In this document: positions 43,287 through 52,280 of the stretch, in pieces
Layout: each line of letters begins with the position of its first letter
Position numbering within the stretch: position 1 is the stretch's first letter
Position numbers and translations under genes: made by a program
Assembly: GCA_030602785.1 (NCBI GenBank)
Contig: JAUVZB010000002.1
Span: 48,458 to 112,457 of the forward strand
Direction of reading: 5' to 3'
Origin: Dehalococcoidia bacterium
GTDB lineage: Bacteria; Chloroflexota; Dehalococcoidia; GIF9; AB-539-J10
DNA: 64,000 nucleotides
The notes under the pieces: generated by a model
Told to the model about the DNA's origin: nothing
The model's database searches: none
The model's input: the letters and a program-made list of their open reading frames with translations, nothing else

Positions 43287-45731
43287 TCACGATACGACGA
43301 TGCTGACTACGCGCCCGGGGACATAGATAACCTTGCGTATGGTCTTTCCATCGGTGTGGCTTTTCACCCGGTCACTCGCCAGCGCCAGCGTTCGAACCTC
43401 CTCCTCCGACATATTCGCAGGAACAACCAGTTTGTCTCGCAGCTTGCCGTTCACCTGAATCGCAACGGTTGTTTCCTCTTCACGCGCAAGGGACTCGTCG
43501 AATGCCGGCCACAGCTGGTTGTGGATGCTGTATCCATATCCTCGACGCGTCCACAGTTCCTCCGCGATGTGAGGCCCGGTCGGGGCTACCAGGAGCAGGA
43601 GAACCCGTATCGCCTCATTCCACGTGGCCGCCGAGACACTTCCTGCCTCGAGAACGGGGCCAAGCAAGTTCGTGAACTCCATCAGCCTGGCGAGCATCGT
43701 ATTGAACCTGAATTCCTCAATGTCCTCCGTCACGGCTTTGATGGTCTTGTGCGTCGCGTGCAGCACATCCTTCTCGGTCGCCTCATCCACTGTCCCCGGG
43801 GAATACTGCGACTCACAGAGGTTCCACACGCGATTGAACCACCGGCTGAAGCCGACAATGCCGCTGTCGCTCCACTCCCCTCCGAGGTTCCAGGGACCCA
43901 CGAACATGAGATACGCGCGCACCGCGTCCGCGCCCAATTCCGAGACATATTTGTCAGGGGCAACAACATTCCCCTTCGACTTGCTCATCTTGCCGCCACC
44001 ATAGATTATGGTTCCCTGGTTGAACAGCTGCGTGAAGGGCTCATCGAACTGCAGCAACCCCACATCACGAAGGGCCTTCACGAAGAACCGTGAGTACAGC
44101 AGGTGCAGCACGGCATGCTCAGCACCACCCGTATACAGGTCCACGGGCATCCAGTAGTTCAATTTGTCCATATCAAAAGGTGCGTCGTCGACTCCCGGAC
44201 TCGTAAAGCGAAGGAAGTACCAGTTGGAACACATGAACGTGTCCATCGTGTCTGTCTCCCGCTTCGCCGGGCCACCGCACGACGGGCAGACAGTGTTGAC
44301 GAACGAATCGCAGTATTTCAGAGGCGACTCGCCTGTGGGCTTGAACTCGGCGTCAGAGGGGAGCAGCACAGGGAGGTCAGCTTCGGGCACAGGTACGATG
44401 CCACACCTGTCGCAGTACACCATCGGAATCGGGGCTCCCCAGTAGCGCTGGCGCGATATCAGCCAGTCGCGGATGCGATAGGCTACCGAGGCCTTGCCCC
44501 AGCCCTCGCGTTCAGCAATGGCGCAGGCGGCATTGAATCCCTCCGCGGCCGGAAGCCCATCGAGCTCTCCGGAATTCACCAGCGTCCCGTCACCGACATA
44601 CGACTCCTCCAGCTGTTCTCCCGTCCAGTCCGGAGGGGCAATCACGGTCCGTATCGGTAGCCCGAACTTCGTGGCGAACTCGAAGTCCCGCTCGTCATGG
44701 GCCGGAACTCCCATGACCGCCCCTGTGCCGTACGTGGAGAGAACGTAATCGGTTATCCATATCGGCACCCGTTCATCGGTGAACCGGTTGATGACATAGC
44801 TGCCAACAAAGACTCCCGTCTTCTCCCTGCCGAGAGCGGTCCGTTCATAGTCTGCCTGTCGACGGCACCACTGGATGTATTCCTCCACCTCGTCCCGATG
44901 CTCAGGCGTCGTGAGCTTCGACACAAGCGGGTGCTCCGGCGACAGCAGGAAGAACGTGACACCACCGATGGTGTCGGGGCGTGTCGTGAATACTCGAATC
45001 TCTTTCTGCTCTACGCCGGGGTGCTCCAGTCCGAATGAAACATCAGCACCCTCACTTCTCCCAATCCAGTTCGTCTGTATTGTCCTGATTCGCTCGGGCC
45101 AGTCAATCTTGCTGAAGTCGAGCAGTTCCTCTGCGTACTTCGTTATGCGGAAGAACCACTGTTCGAGCTCTCTCTTGGTCACCATCGCGCCGCATCGTTC
45201 GCACTCTCCCTCTCCGATGACCTGCTCATTTGCCAGTACTGTCTGGCACTGTGGACACCAGTTGACGGGCGCCGCCCCCCTGTACGCCAGGCCAGCCTCA
45301 TATAGCTTGAGGAAGAACCACTGGGTCCAGCGATAGTACTCCGGTTGACAGCTGACAACTTCGCGCGTCCAGTCGTAGATGGCCCCCATAGTCCGCAACT
45401 GAGAGCGCATCCTCTCGATGTTCGCCATCGTCCACTTGTAGGGATGAATACCGTGCTTGATGGCTGCGTTCTCCGCGGGAAGACCGAAGGCGTCGAAGCC
45501 CATCGGGTGCATCACATTGAAGCCCTGCATGCGCTTGAAGCGCGCACGAACATCAGATGGAGCCATCGCATACCAGTGCCCGATGTGGAGGTCACCTGAC
45601 GGATAGGGGTACATGGTGAGCGCGTAGTACTTGGGGCGCTCATCGTCCTCGCTGACCTCGTAAAGGCGGTCGGCCGCCCATTTGTCCTGCCATTTCGTCT
45701 CGATTTCCCGGGGAACGTACTTGCTGGTCAT
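43287..45731 (-). CDS. leuS: leucyl-tRNA synthetase
   Basis: An 814-residue class I synthetase. MYPYPSGDLHIGHWYAM holds the HIGH motif, GGGKMSKSKGNVV the KMSKS motif; the inserted editing domain includes TRPDTIGGVTFFLLSPEHPL and GTGAVMGVPAHDERDFEFA, and a zinc-ribbon-like CDRCGIVPVPE segment is present. ATG 45731 lies eight bases after a TAGAAT box, leaving little or no leader. It is followed by proC. Confidence 0.97.
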   Translation of the reverse strand: MTSKYVPREIETKWQDKWAADRLYEVSEDDERPKYYALTMYPYPSGDLHIGHWYAMAPSDVRARFKRMQGFNVMHPMGFDAFGLPAENAAIKHGIHPYKWTMANIERMRSQLRTMGAIYDWTREVVSCQPEYYRWTQWFFLKLYEAGLAYRGAAPVNWCPQCQTVLANEQVIGEGECERCGAMVTKRELEQWFFRITKYAEELLDFSKIDWPERIRTIQTNWIGRSEGADVSFGLEHPGVEQKEIRVFTTRPDTIGGVTFFLLSPEHPLVSKLTTPEHRDEVEEYIQWCRRQADYERTALGREKTGVFVGSYVINRFTDERVPIWITDYVLSTYGTGAVMGVPAHDERDFEFATKFGLPIRTVIAPPDWTGEQLEESYVGDGTLVNSGELDGLPAAEGFNAACAIAEREGWGKASVAYRIRDWLISRQRYWGAPIPMVYCDRCGIVPVPEADLPVLLPSDAEFKPTGESPLKYCDSFVNTVCPSCGGPAKRETDTMDTFMCSNWYFLRFTSPGVDDAPFDMDKLNYWMPVDLYTGGAEHAVLHLLYSRFFVKALRDVGLLQFDEPFTQLFNQGTIIYGGGKMSKSKGNVVAPDKYVSELGADAVRAYLMFVGPWNLGGEWSDSGIVGFSRWFNRVWNLCESQYSPGTVDEATEKDVLHATHKTIKAVTEDIEEFRFNTMLARLMEFTNLLGPVLEAGSVSAATWNEAIRVLLLLVAPTGPHIAEELWTRRGYGYSIHNQLWPAFDESLAREEETTVAIQVNGKLRDKLVVPANMSEEEVRTLALASDRVKSHTDGKTIRKVIYVPGRVVSIVVS

Positions 45732-46322
45732 AGCTGTGAATTCTAGCCGAAGCCAGGCCAAATGGGAAGTCCGAAGCACTCTGAACTCTTATGTCCACTG
45801 TGCCCCAACCCCGCACCTGCCCTCGCGGGAGGCATCGTGAATCATCACAGCCGGTCCGGCCGGGCGAACTGCTCTCTCCGACTCTCCACGCACTCTCTGT
45901 TCCCGGGGCAGCGGTGCGGTGGATGCTTCACGTTCACGCATTGACATGCCCCACGCCACGGCCCTAACCTACGAGTAAGCGCACCGCACGGTGTACAACG
46001 AGGCCGCATGAAGGACAATCGCGCAGTCCGGGTGATTGTGCCGGCACCGGAGGCAGAAGATGCCGGCGTTGAGACAAGGATATTCCCGCGCGTCCCCTGC
46101 ACGACGGTTCCGTGGACAGGCATAATAGATGACGCGCCGGACGCCGCACACAGTCAGGGCTGTCGTCCGGTGCTGCAAACAGGAGGATTCGATCTCGGGA
46201 CTACGAATCACGAACGCAACTCGCGACAACAGGGATGAAGAGTCCTGCAAGCCAATCACATCCTGAAGATAAGCCAGCCCATCATTCACAGATAGCGCAA
46301 AGCTAGGAAGAGGCAGACCCGC
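45732..46322. other. intergenic stretch between leuS and tkt
   Basis: About 590 bases without a gene I can support. A minus-strand cysteine-rich segment near 45970-46150 (CPRNRRAGD...CLNAGIFCLRC) looks zinc-ribbon-like but has no good start. The right end has AGGAAGAGG, the tkt ribosome-binding site. Confidence 0.4.
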
Positions 46323-48341
46323 ATGACAGACACGGATTTCGAGCAGCAGTGCATCAACACCGTCCGCGCGTTGTCGATTGACGCCGTGCAGAGGGCCAAC
46401 TCCGGACACCCGGGGGCCCCACTGGGCGCAGCAGCCATGGCACACGTCCTGTGGACCCGCTTCCTGAGGCATAATCCGGCCAATCCTGGATGGAGCAATC
46501 GCGACCGATTCGTACTGTCGGCAGGGCACGCGTCAGCGCTTCTGTACGCCCTTCTCTACCTCACTGGCTATGACCTGTCACTGGAAGAACTCAAGGGATT
46601 CCGCCAGTGGGGAAGCCGGGCGGCGGGACACCCGGAGTACGGTCTGACTCCCGGTGTCGAGACAACCACCGGGCCTCTGGGCCAGGGTTTCGCGAACGGC
46701 GTAGGCATGGCCATAGCCGAGCGTTGGCTGGCCAGTCGCTACAATCGCCCGGGACACACCGTGGTCGACCACTATGTATACGCCATCGTCTCCGACGGAG
46801 ACCTTCAGGAAGGACTCTCCTCGGAAGCGGCATCTCTTGCCGGGCAGCTTGGCCTCGGGAGACTGATCTATCTTTACGACGACAACAGCATATCTATCGA
46901 GGGGCCAACCCAACTCAGTTTCACAGAGGATGTCGGAGCGCGGTTTCGTTCCTACGGGTGGCAGGTGGTCGGGCCAATCGACGGCATGAACCCGCAGGAA
47001 GTTGAAGTGGCGGTGCGGGAAGCCCGGGAAGACATCAATCACCCTTCCCTCGTCATCTGCCGCACCATCATCGGCTATGGGAGCCCGCACAAGGCAGGCA
47101 CAGCCAGGGCACACGGTGAACCACTCGGTGAGGAGGAGACAGCACTCACCAAGATCAACCTTGGATGGAAGGCAGAGGAGCCTTTCCACGTGCCTCCGGA
47201 TGTACTGTCGTACTTTCGGGAGGCGCTCAGCCGCGGTCAGAAGCAGACAGAGAACTGGGACTCCGCGATGAAGTCCTACAGCTCGGCGTACCCGGAGGAA
47301 GCGCGCCAGTTGGAGGCTCAACTGCGCGGCGAACTGGCGGATGGGTGGGACGAGGGTCTTGCAGCTCTGTTTCTTTCGGCGGAGAAGCCGATGGCCACGA
47401 GGGTTGCTTCGGGCGCGGTGCTCAATAGGCTCGCGCCACGCATACGCAGTCTCCTTGGCGGTTCGGCAGACCTGGCGCCCTCGACCAAGACACTGCTGGA
47501 CGGGGAGGGCGACTTCGGCCCCGCGGACTACAGCGGCCGCAATCTGCACTTCGGCATCAGGGAACACGCGATGGGAGCTATCGCCAATGGAATGGCCGTT
47601 CACGGCGGAGTGATTCCCTACACGGCGACGTTCCTGGTCTTCTACGACTACATGCGCCCCGCGGTACGGCTGGCAGCACTCATGGGCATACGCGTTGTAT
47701 TCATCTTCACTCACGATTCCATCGGCGTAGGAGAAGACGGACCGACCCACCAGCCCATAGAGCAAGTCATGGGGCTCAGGTCCGTGCCGAATCTGACGAC
47801 CATACGTCCGGCCGATGCCACGGAGACAGCTATGGCATGGGTGGCCGCCATAGAGAACGTGCACGGCCCCACCGCCCTGGTCCTGACCCGGCAGTCCCTG
47901 CCCGTCCTCGACAGGGGCGTCTACGCGTCAGCCGAAGGTGTGCTGCGTGGCGGCTACTCGTTGTGGCAGACTTCCGACTCACCTGATCTGCTCATGATAG
48001 CAACCGGGTCGGAAATCCACCTGGCGCTTGAGGCCGCACGGATTCTGGCAGACCGTGGTATCAATCTGAGAGTTGCGTCCATGCCAAGCTGGGAGCTGTT
48101 CGAGGCACAACCTCAGGACTACAGAGAGTCAGTCCTCCCTTCGGCGGTCCGCGCCCGGATATCGGTGGAGGCTGGAATCACACTCGGCTGGGAACGCTAC
48201 GCAGGATTGGATGGAAAGGCCATCGGTATTGACAGATTCGGCGCCTCCGCCCCGGGGCCCGAGCTCTACCGGCGTCTCGGGCTAACGCCTGACAGGATCG
48301 TCCAGGAGGCTCTACAAGTGCTCAAAGGAGGCGGCTATTGA
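46323..48341 (+). CDS. tkt: transketolase
   Basis: A 672-residue thiamine diphosphate enzyme that moves two-carbon units between sugar phosphates. The TPP motif is [38 protein letters not shown]. The pyrimidine domain has [22 protein letters not shown] and [20 protein letters not shown]. Length is normal. Its stop overlaps the TTG start of rpiB, so the two are coupled in a pentose-phosphate operon. Confidence 0.97.
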   Translation: MTDTDFEQQCINTVRALSIDAVQRANSGHPGAPLGAAAMAHVLWTRFLRHNPANPGWSNRDRFVLSAGHASALLYALLYLTGYDLSLEELKGFRQWGSRAAGHPEYGLTPGVETTTGPLGQGFANGVGMAIAERWLASRYNRPGHTVVDHYVYAIVSDGDLQEGLSSEAASLAGQLGLGRLIYLYDDNSISIEGPTQLSFTEDVGARFRSYGWQVVGPIDGMNPQEVEVAVREAREDINHPSLVICRTIIGYGSPHKAGTARAHGEPLGEEETALTKINLGWKAEEPFHVPPDVLSYFREALSRGQKQTENWDSAMKSYSSAYPEEARQLEAQLRGELADGWDEGLAALFLSAEKPMATRVASGAVLNRLAPRIRSLLGGSADLAPSTKTLLDGEGDFGPADYSGRNLHFGIREHAMGAIANGMAVHGGVIPYTATFLVFYDYMRPAVRLAALMGIRVVFIFTHDSIGVGEDGPTHQPIEQVMGLRSVPNLTTIRPADATETAMAWVAAIENVHGPTALVLTRQSLPVLDRGVYASAEGVLRGGYSLWQTSDSPDLLMIATGSEIHLALEAARILADRGINLRVASMPSWELFEAQPQDYRESVLPSAVRARISVEAGITLGWERYAGLDGKAIGIDRFGASAPGPELYRRLGLTPDRIVQEALQVLKGGGY

Positions 48342-48844
48342 AACTTCGCATCGCTATCGCGGCAGACCACGGAGGCTTCGACCTCAAGCAGGAGCTTGTG
48401 CGGCGGCTGGCAGACGCAGTCGACTTCCTTGATCTGGGGGCGGATTCCTACGATTCAAGCGACGACTATCCTGACTTTGCGATTGCGGCCGCGCGAGCCG
48501 TCTCATCCGGCGACGTTCAGCGCACGGTTGTCATCTGCGGCAGCGGCGTTGGAGCATCCATCGCGTGCAACAAGGTTCCGGGCGTACGCGCAGGGCTCTG
48601 TCACGACACATACTCGGCCCACCAGGGCGTGGAACATGACGACATGAATGCCCTTTGCATGGGCGCCCGGGTGATAGGAATCGAGCTGGCCACAGAGATT
48701 GTCGCGGCATTCCTGATGGCCCGGTTCTCAGGCGAGGAGCGCCATCTGAGACGTATCGACAAAATCATGGCAATCGAGCAGGGCTGGGCCACGAAAGAAG
48801 AAAACGAGGAGGAACCTGCAGACATAGATGACAACGCCGACTGA
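48338..48844 (+). CDS. rpiB: ribose-5-phosphate isomerase B family protein
   Basis: A 168-residue RpiB/LacAB enzyme interconverting ribose 5-phosphate and ribulose 5-phosphate. [14 protein letters not shown] is the start signature; [50 protein letters not shown] contains the catalytic Cys and the His/Asn of the second half. The start TTG at 48338 follows AAAGGAGGCGGCTA. An acidic 20-residue tail is extra. Confidence 0.94.
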   Translation: MKLRIAIAADHGGFDLKQELVRRLADAVDFLDLGADSYDSSDDYPDFAIAAARAVSSGDVQRTVVICGSGVGASIACNKVPGVRAGLCHDTYSAHQGVEHDDMNALCMGARVIGIELATEIVAAFLMARFSGEERHLRRIDKIMAIEQGWATKEENEEEPADIDDNAD

Positions 48845-50486
48845 ATCCTACGACTCCTACGCCTTCCCGCCAGACGTGGCGCACTCCGTCGACCAGTGTC
48901 TCGCGGAAGTCGACGGAATCCGTTTCAACGAGCGCATCCGGGCCCACGATGCGACACTGTGGCAGGGTGACTCTGAAGCAATCGGCGAGCGTCTCGGCTG
49001 GCTTCACGTGGGCGACACCATGCGGCAACACGAAGAGCGTCTGCTGCAGTTCGCGGAGGAGGTCCGACAGGAAGGATTCACAGACGCTGTGCTGCTTGGA
49101 ATGGGAGGAAGCAGCCTGGGCGCCCACGTCATCGGCCAGGTTGCCGGGACCGGCGCCAACAGCCCCAGGCTTCACGTCCTCGACTCAACAGTGCCGGGAG
49201 CGGTCCACGCAGTAGCCGGCAACGTTGCACTTGACCGGACACTCTTCATCGTCTCCTCGAAATCGGGCGGCACTCTCGAGCCGAACCTGTTGTACGATTT
49301 CTTCCGCTCGACGGTCGAGCGCGAACTCGGGGCGAAGGATTCGGGCGGCCATTTCATCGCCATCACGGATCCCGGCACGTCTCTCGCGGAGCTTGCGAGC
49401 CAGAAAGGCTTCCGAAGGCTGTTCCTGAACCCACCGGACATCGGCGGCCGTTTCTCCGTGCTTTCACTCTTCGGCCTTGTTCCCGGAGCGATAGCCGGAG
49501 TCGAGGCAGGCCGCCTGCTCAACAGCGCCAGGCACATGGCGCATTCATGTGCGGCCACGTCAGGTGCCGCCGGGAACCCCGGTGCGTGGCTTGGCGCATA
49601 CCTGGTTGGCTGCGCCCGCACAGGCCGTGACAAGCTCACGTTCATCACCTCTCCGAGACTCGGAGGCTTCGGATTGTGGGCAGAGCAATTGCTCGCGGAG
49701 AGCACCGGGAAGAATGGGCAGGGGATTGTCCCGGTAGTGGATGAGCCTTTCGCGCCACCGGAGTCCTACGCAAATGACAGGGCATTCGTGTACGTCCGTC
49801 TAGAAGGAGATTCGAACCAGGAAAGCGACAGACATGCTCAGCTCGTGGTGGAGGCAGGCTTGCCGTGTGTGACTTTCGGACTGAGAGATGGTGACTCCCT
49901 CGGCTCAGAGTTCTTCCGCTGGGAGTATGCGACTGCGGTCGCCGGGGCCCTCCTCCAGATTGACCCCTTCGACCAGCCGGACGTACAGAGCGCCAAGGAG
50001 GCCACGGGCCAAATCCTCGCGGAATTCGTGTCTGCAGGCGCGCTGCCAGCCATGACCTCACGTGCCGGAGTTCTCAAGGAACTTCGCGACCTGAGGGCGC
50101 CCTCCTATCTTGCACTTCTCGCGTACCTCCGTGAGACCGCCGAGATGAACAGCGTGTTCTCGGAGTTCCGCAGCCAGATAGTCGCTGCTCGCCGAACCGC
50201 CACAACCCTCGGCTACGGTCCGCGCTACCTGCACTCAACAGGTCAGCTTCACAAAGGAGGACCTGACTCGGGCCTCTTCATCCTGCTCACCGCCCGGCGG
50301 ACTGAAGATGACCGTATTCCAGGACGACCCCACGGCTTCGGCGTCGTGTCGCAGGCCCAGGCTATCGGTGATTTCAGGGCTCTCTCACAGCGCGGAAGAG
50401 CGGTGCTGCACATAGAGTTGCCTTCCGAGGACCCGCAGGAACTGCGTGCGGTTCTGAGCAAACTGGCCGGACCGGACACGGATTGA
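48828..50486 (+). CDS. pgi: glucose-6-phosphate isomerase (half of transaldolase-PGI type)
   Basis: A 552-residue isomerase of glucose 6-phosphate and fructose 6-phosphate. LGMGGSSLGAHVIG, FIVSSKSGGTLEPNLLYDFF, PPDIGGRFSVLSLFGLVPGAIAG and YLHSTGQLHKGGPDSGLFILL are PGI motifs. It most resembles the PGI half of the fused transaldolase-PGI proteins, yet here it stands alone and no transaldolase is adjacent. It overlaps rpiB by 17 bases. Confidence 0.94.
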   Translation: MTTPTESYDSYAFPPDVAHSVDQCLAEVDGIRFNERIRAHDATLWQGDSEAIGERLGWLHVGDTMRQHEERLLQFAEEVRQEGFTDAVLLGMGGSSLGAHVIGQVAGTGANSPRLHVLDSTVPGAVHAVAGNVALDRTLFIVSSKSGGTLEPNLLYDFFRSTVERELGAKDSGGHFIAITDPGTSLAELASQKGFRRLFLNPPDIGGRFSVLSLFGLVPGAIAGVEAGRLLNSARHMAHSCAATSGAAGNPGAWLGAYLVGCARTGRDKLTFITSPRLGGFGLWAEQLLAESTGKNGQGIVPVVDEPFAPPESYANDRAFVYVRLEGDSNQESDRHAQLVVEAGLPCVTFGLRDGDSLGSEFFRWEYATAVAGALLQIDPFDQPDVQSAKEATGQILAEFVSAGALPAMTSRAGVLKELRDLRAPSYLALLAYLRETAEMNSVFSEFRSQIVAARRTATTLGYGPRYLHSTGQLHKGGPDSGLFILLTARRTEDDRIPGRPHGFGVVSQAQAIGDFRALSQRGRAVLHIELPSEDPQELRAVLSKLAGPDTD

Positions 50487-50577
50487 GACAACACAACCCC
50501 TGGTCGTGGCCCGAGTAGCGGCACATTTCACATGTGCTGGAGCTTTCTCGGATTCGTCAGCCCGTCTGCAGCGTGTG

Positions 50578-51261
50578 TCAGCCGGTTGCCCGGTCATCCG
50601 ACCGACCGGACGCAGCTCTCCCGGCGAGAGTCACCAACCGCTCATATGCCAGCGGCGGTTCGGGTTGCAGAAAGATAGCGCTTCCCACGCAGATGGAGTC
50701 CGCGCCAGAACGCACAACATCTCCTATGTTGCTCTCCTTGACTCCTCCGTCAACCTCGATCTCCAGCGCCGGAGCCAGAGTACGCAGTTCCCGCACTTTG
50801 TCGAGGACCACCGGAACGAATAGGCTGCCATAGTAGCCGGGAGTCACAGTAAGCAGAAGCAGCACATCCAGGCGGTCCAGCAGGTGAAGGACGGTGTCGA
50901 CAGGAGTTTCAGGATTGAGCGCAAGGCCAACATCCAGCCCCAACTCCCTCGCGGCCCGGATGGAAACGACTGGATCTCCTGACGCCTCCTGATGGAAGAT
51001 GACCCGCTGCGCGCCGGCACGCTTCATGGGAGCGAAGTACGTTTCAGGGCACTGCACCATCAAGTGTGCTTCCCAGTCGAACGGCAGAACCGTCGACTGC
51101 AGATCATCGGCCGTGATACTACGAGCGGGAACGAAATCCCCGTCCATGACATCCACCTGAACGAACGTGGCAAAACCTGCTGCAACACCTGCCATCGTGG
51201 AGAGAGCCGATGCATTGTCGGTGAGCAGCGCCGGCACAACCCGTACCCTTCTGTCCGTCAT
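50578..51261 (-). CDS. rpe: ribulose-phosphate 3-epimerase family protein
   Basis: A 227-residue TIM barrel. FVQVDVMDGDFVP, WEAHLMVQCPE, LLLTVTPGYYGSLFVPVVLDKVRELR and IEVDGGVKESNI follow the Rpe order, which interconverts ribulose and xylulose 5-phosphate. One metal-binding His is changed: where Rpe has HVDVMDG, this has QVDVMDG, while the other His and both Asp remain. Activity may be altered or the substrate different. It converges on the tkt-rpiB-pgi operon. Start ATG 51261 has only a weak ribosome-binding site. Confidence 0.82.
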   Translation of the reverse strand: MTDRRVRVVPALLTDNASALSTMAGVAAGFATFVQVDVMDGDFVPARSITADDLQSTVLPFDWEAHLMVQCPETYFAPMKRAGAQRVIFHQEASGDPVVSIRAARELGLDVGLALNPETPVDTVLHLLDRLDVLLLLTVTPGYYGSLFVPVVLDKVRELRTLAPALEIEVDGGVKESNIGDVVRSGADSICVGSAIFLQPEPPLAYERLVTLAGRAASGRSDDRATG

Positions 51262-51551
51262 CTGTTCCCTGTTCACAATTGTGCCTGGAGCTCTCGTGCA
51301 GGATTCCATATCGCGCTCTGCAGGCGCGCGAGGCAACCCCACAGGAGCCGGTGTCCCGCACTCATGGCAAGGCTACCGCTACCACTCCCACCAGACAGGC
51401 GTTCGGCCGACGTCTGTGTCATGCGCCACCTCACCGCATGACAGGCGCGCTATGAGACCGGAGCTGCACGCGGAGGGATGTCCATTCGGAAGAAGAAACT
51501 CGCCGCTGACACAGGATGCCTCACGCACTGCCCCAGGAGTATTCGAGATGG

Positions 51552-51624
51552 TGGAGCTGATGGGATTCGAACCCACTACCTTCTGACTGCCAGTCAGACG
51601 CTCTCCCGATTGAGCTACAGCCCC
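51552..51624 (-). tRNA. tRNA-Ala (GGC)
   Basis: Acceptor GGGGCTG pairs with CAGCTCC (one G-T pair at position 3, near the usual alanine identity site), anticodon GGC, T arm GTGGGTTCGAATCCCAT, discriminator A; CCA is encoded at 51549-51551. Confidence 0.93.
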
Positions 51625-51666
51625 GCTGAGCGACAAATATACCGTATGGAGCGATGCCCACACAAG

Positions 51667-52230
51667 TTAGACGCTGAGGCCGAGCCACTGGAGCACGGTT
51701 CGGATGCCGAAGTAGCCGACGTAGGCAAGCAGGAGGTTCTTCAGGGTCCTGCCCAGCAACGTCAGGAAGAAGAACTTGCCTATCTTCACGCGCATCACCC
51801 CCATCCACACGGCGAAGGGGTAGTAGATGGGGTTGATGAGGACTGCCATGAGAAACATCGCCTTCGAGCCGTGCCTCTGCATGAGCCCGGAGAAGCGTTG
51901 CTCCATCTCACTGCTGAGCAGCAGGCCACGTCCGCCATACCCGGTTAGATAGGCCCCCACGGCGCCGGTGGCCTCTCCAAGGCCGGCGACAACGCCAACG
52001 ACGGCCGGATGGAGGACTCCGCCTAGCGTGAACGTTATCACTGCGCCCATCCCGGGAACGACAAAAGTCCCGGTTGCGAATACATTGATGAGGAAGCAGC
52101 CGACGTAGCCCCACTGCGAAATCTCATCCAGGTACTCGCGGTGCCGGAGGATCAGGACGCAGAGAACCACAGTGCCTACGACGGAAGCCGCCGCAATAGC
52201 GAACTCACGTCGCGATGCCTTTATCTCCAC
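51667..52230 (-). CDS. VTT-domain membrane protein (YqaA/DedA-like)
   Basis: A 187-residue protein with about five membrane segments. GYVGCFLINVFATGTFVVPGMGAVITFTLGGVLHPAVVGVVAGLGEATGAVGAYLTGYGGR and the amphipathic KIGKFFFLTLLGRTLKNLLLAYVGYF are typical of VTT/SNARE-associated proteins, some of which move lipids between leaflets. The start is GTG 52230, eight bases after a perfect TATAAT (52244-52239), so its mRNA is probably leaderless. Confidence 0.88.
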   Translation of the reverse strand: MEIKASRREFAIAAASVVGTVVLCVLILRHREYLDEISQWGYVGCFLINVFATGTFVVPGMGAVITFTLGGVLHPAVVGVVAGLGEATGAVGAYLTGYGGRGLLLSSEMEQRFSGLMQRHGSKAMFLMAVLINPIYYPFAVWMGVMRVKIGKFFFLTLLGRTLKNLLLAYVGYFGIRTVLQWLGLSV

Positions 52231-52238
52231 AGGGGCGA

Positions 52239-52244
52239 ATTATA
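52239..52244 (-). promoter_or_regulatory. -10 box of the VTT gene (leaderless)
   Basis: Perfect TATAAT on the minus strand, eight bases before GTG 52230, placing the transcription start within about two bases of the start codon. The -35 region is poor. Confidence 0.6.
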
Positions 52245-52280
52245 CCCTATGAGAACACCACGTAGGACGCCTCGACCGCC

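Noticed and set aside
45969-46150. Cysteine-rich minus-strand segment that looks like a zinc ribbon
   Set aside because: No convincing start codon or ribosome-binding site, and spacing of cysteines matches no family I know.
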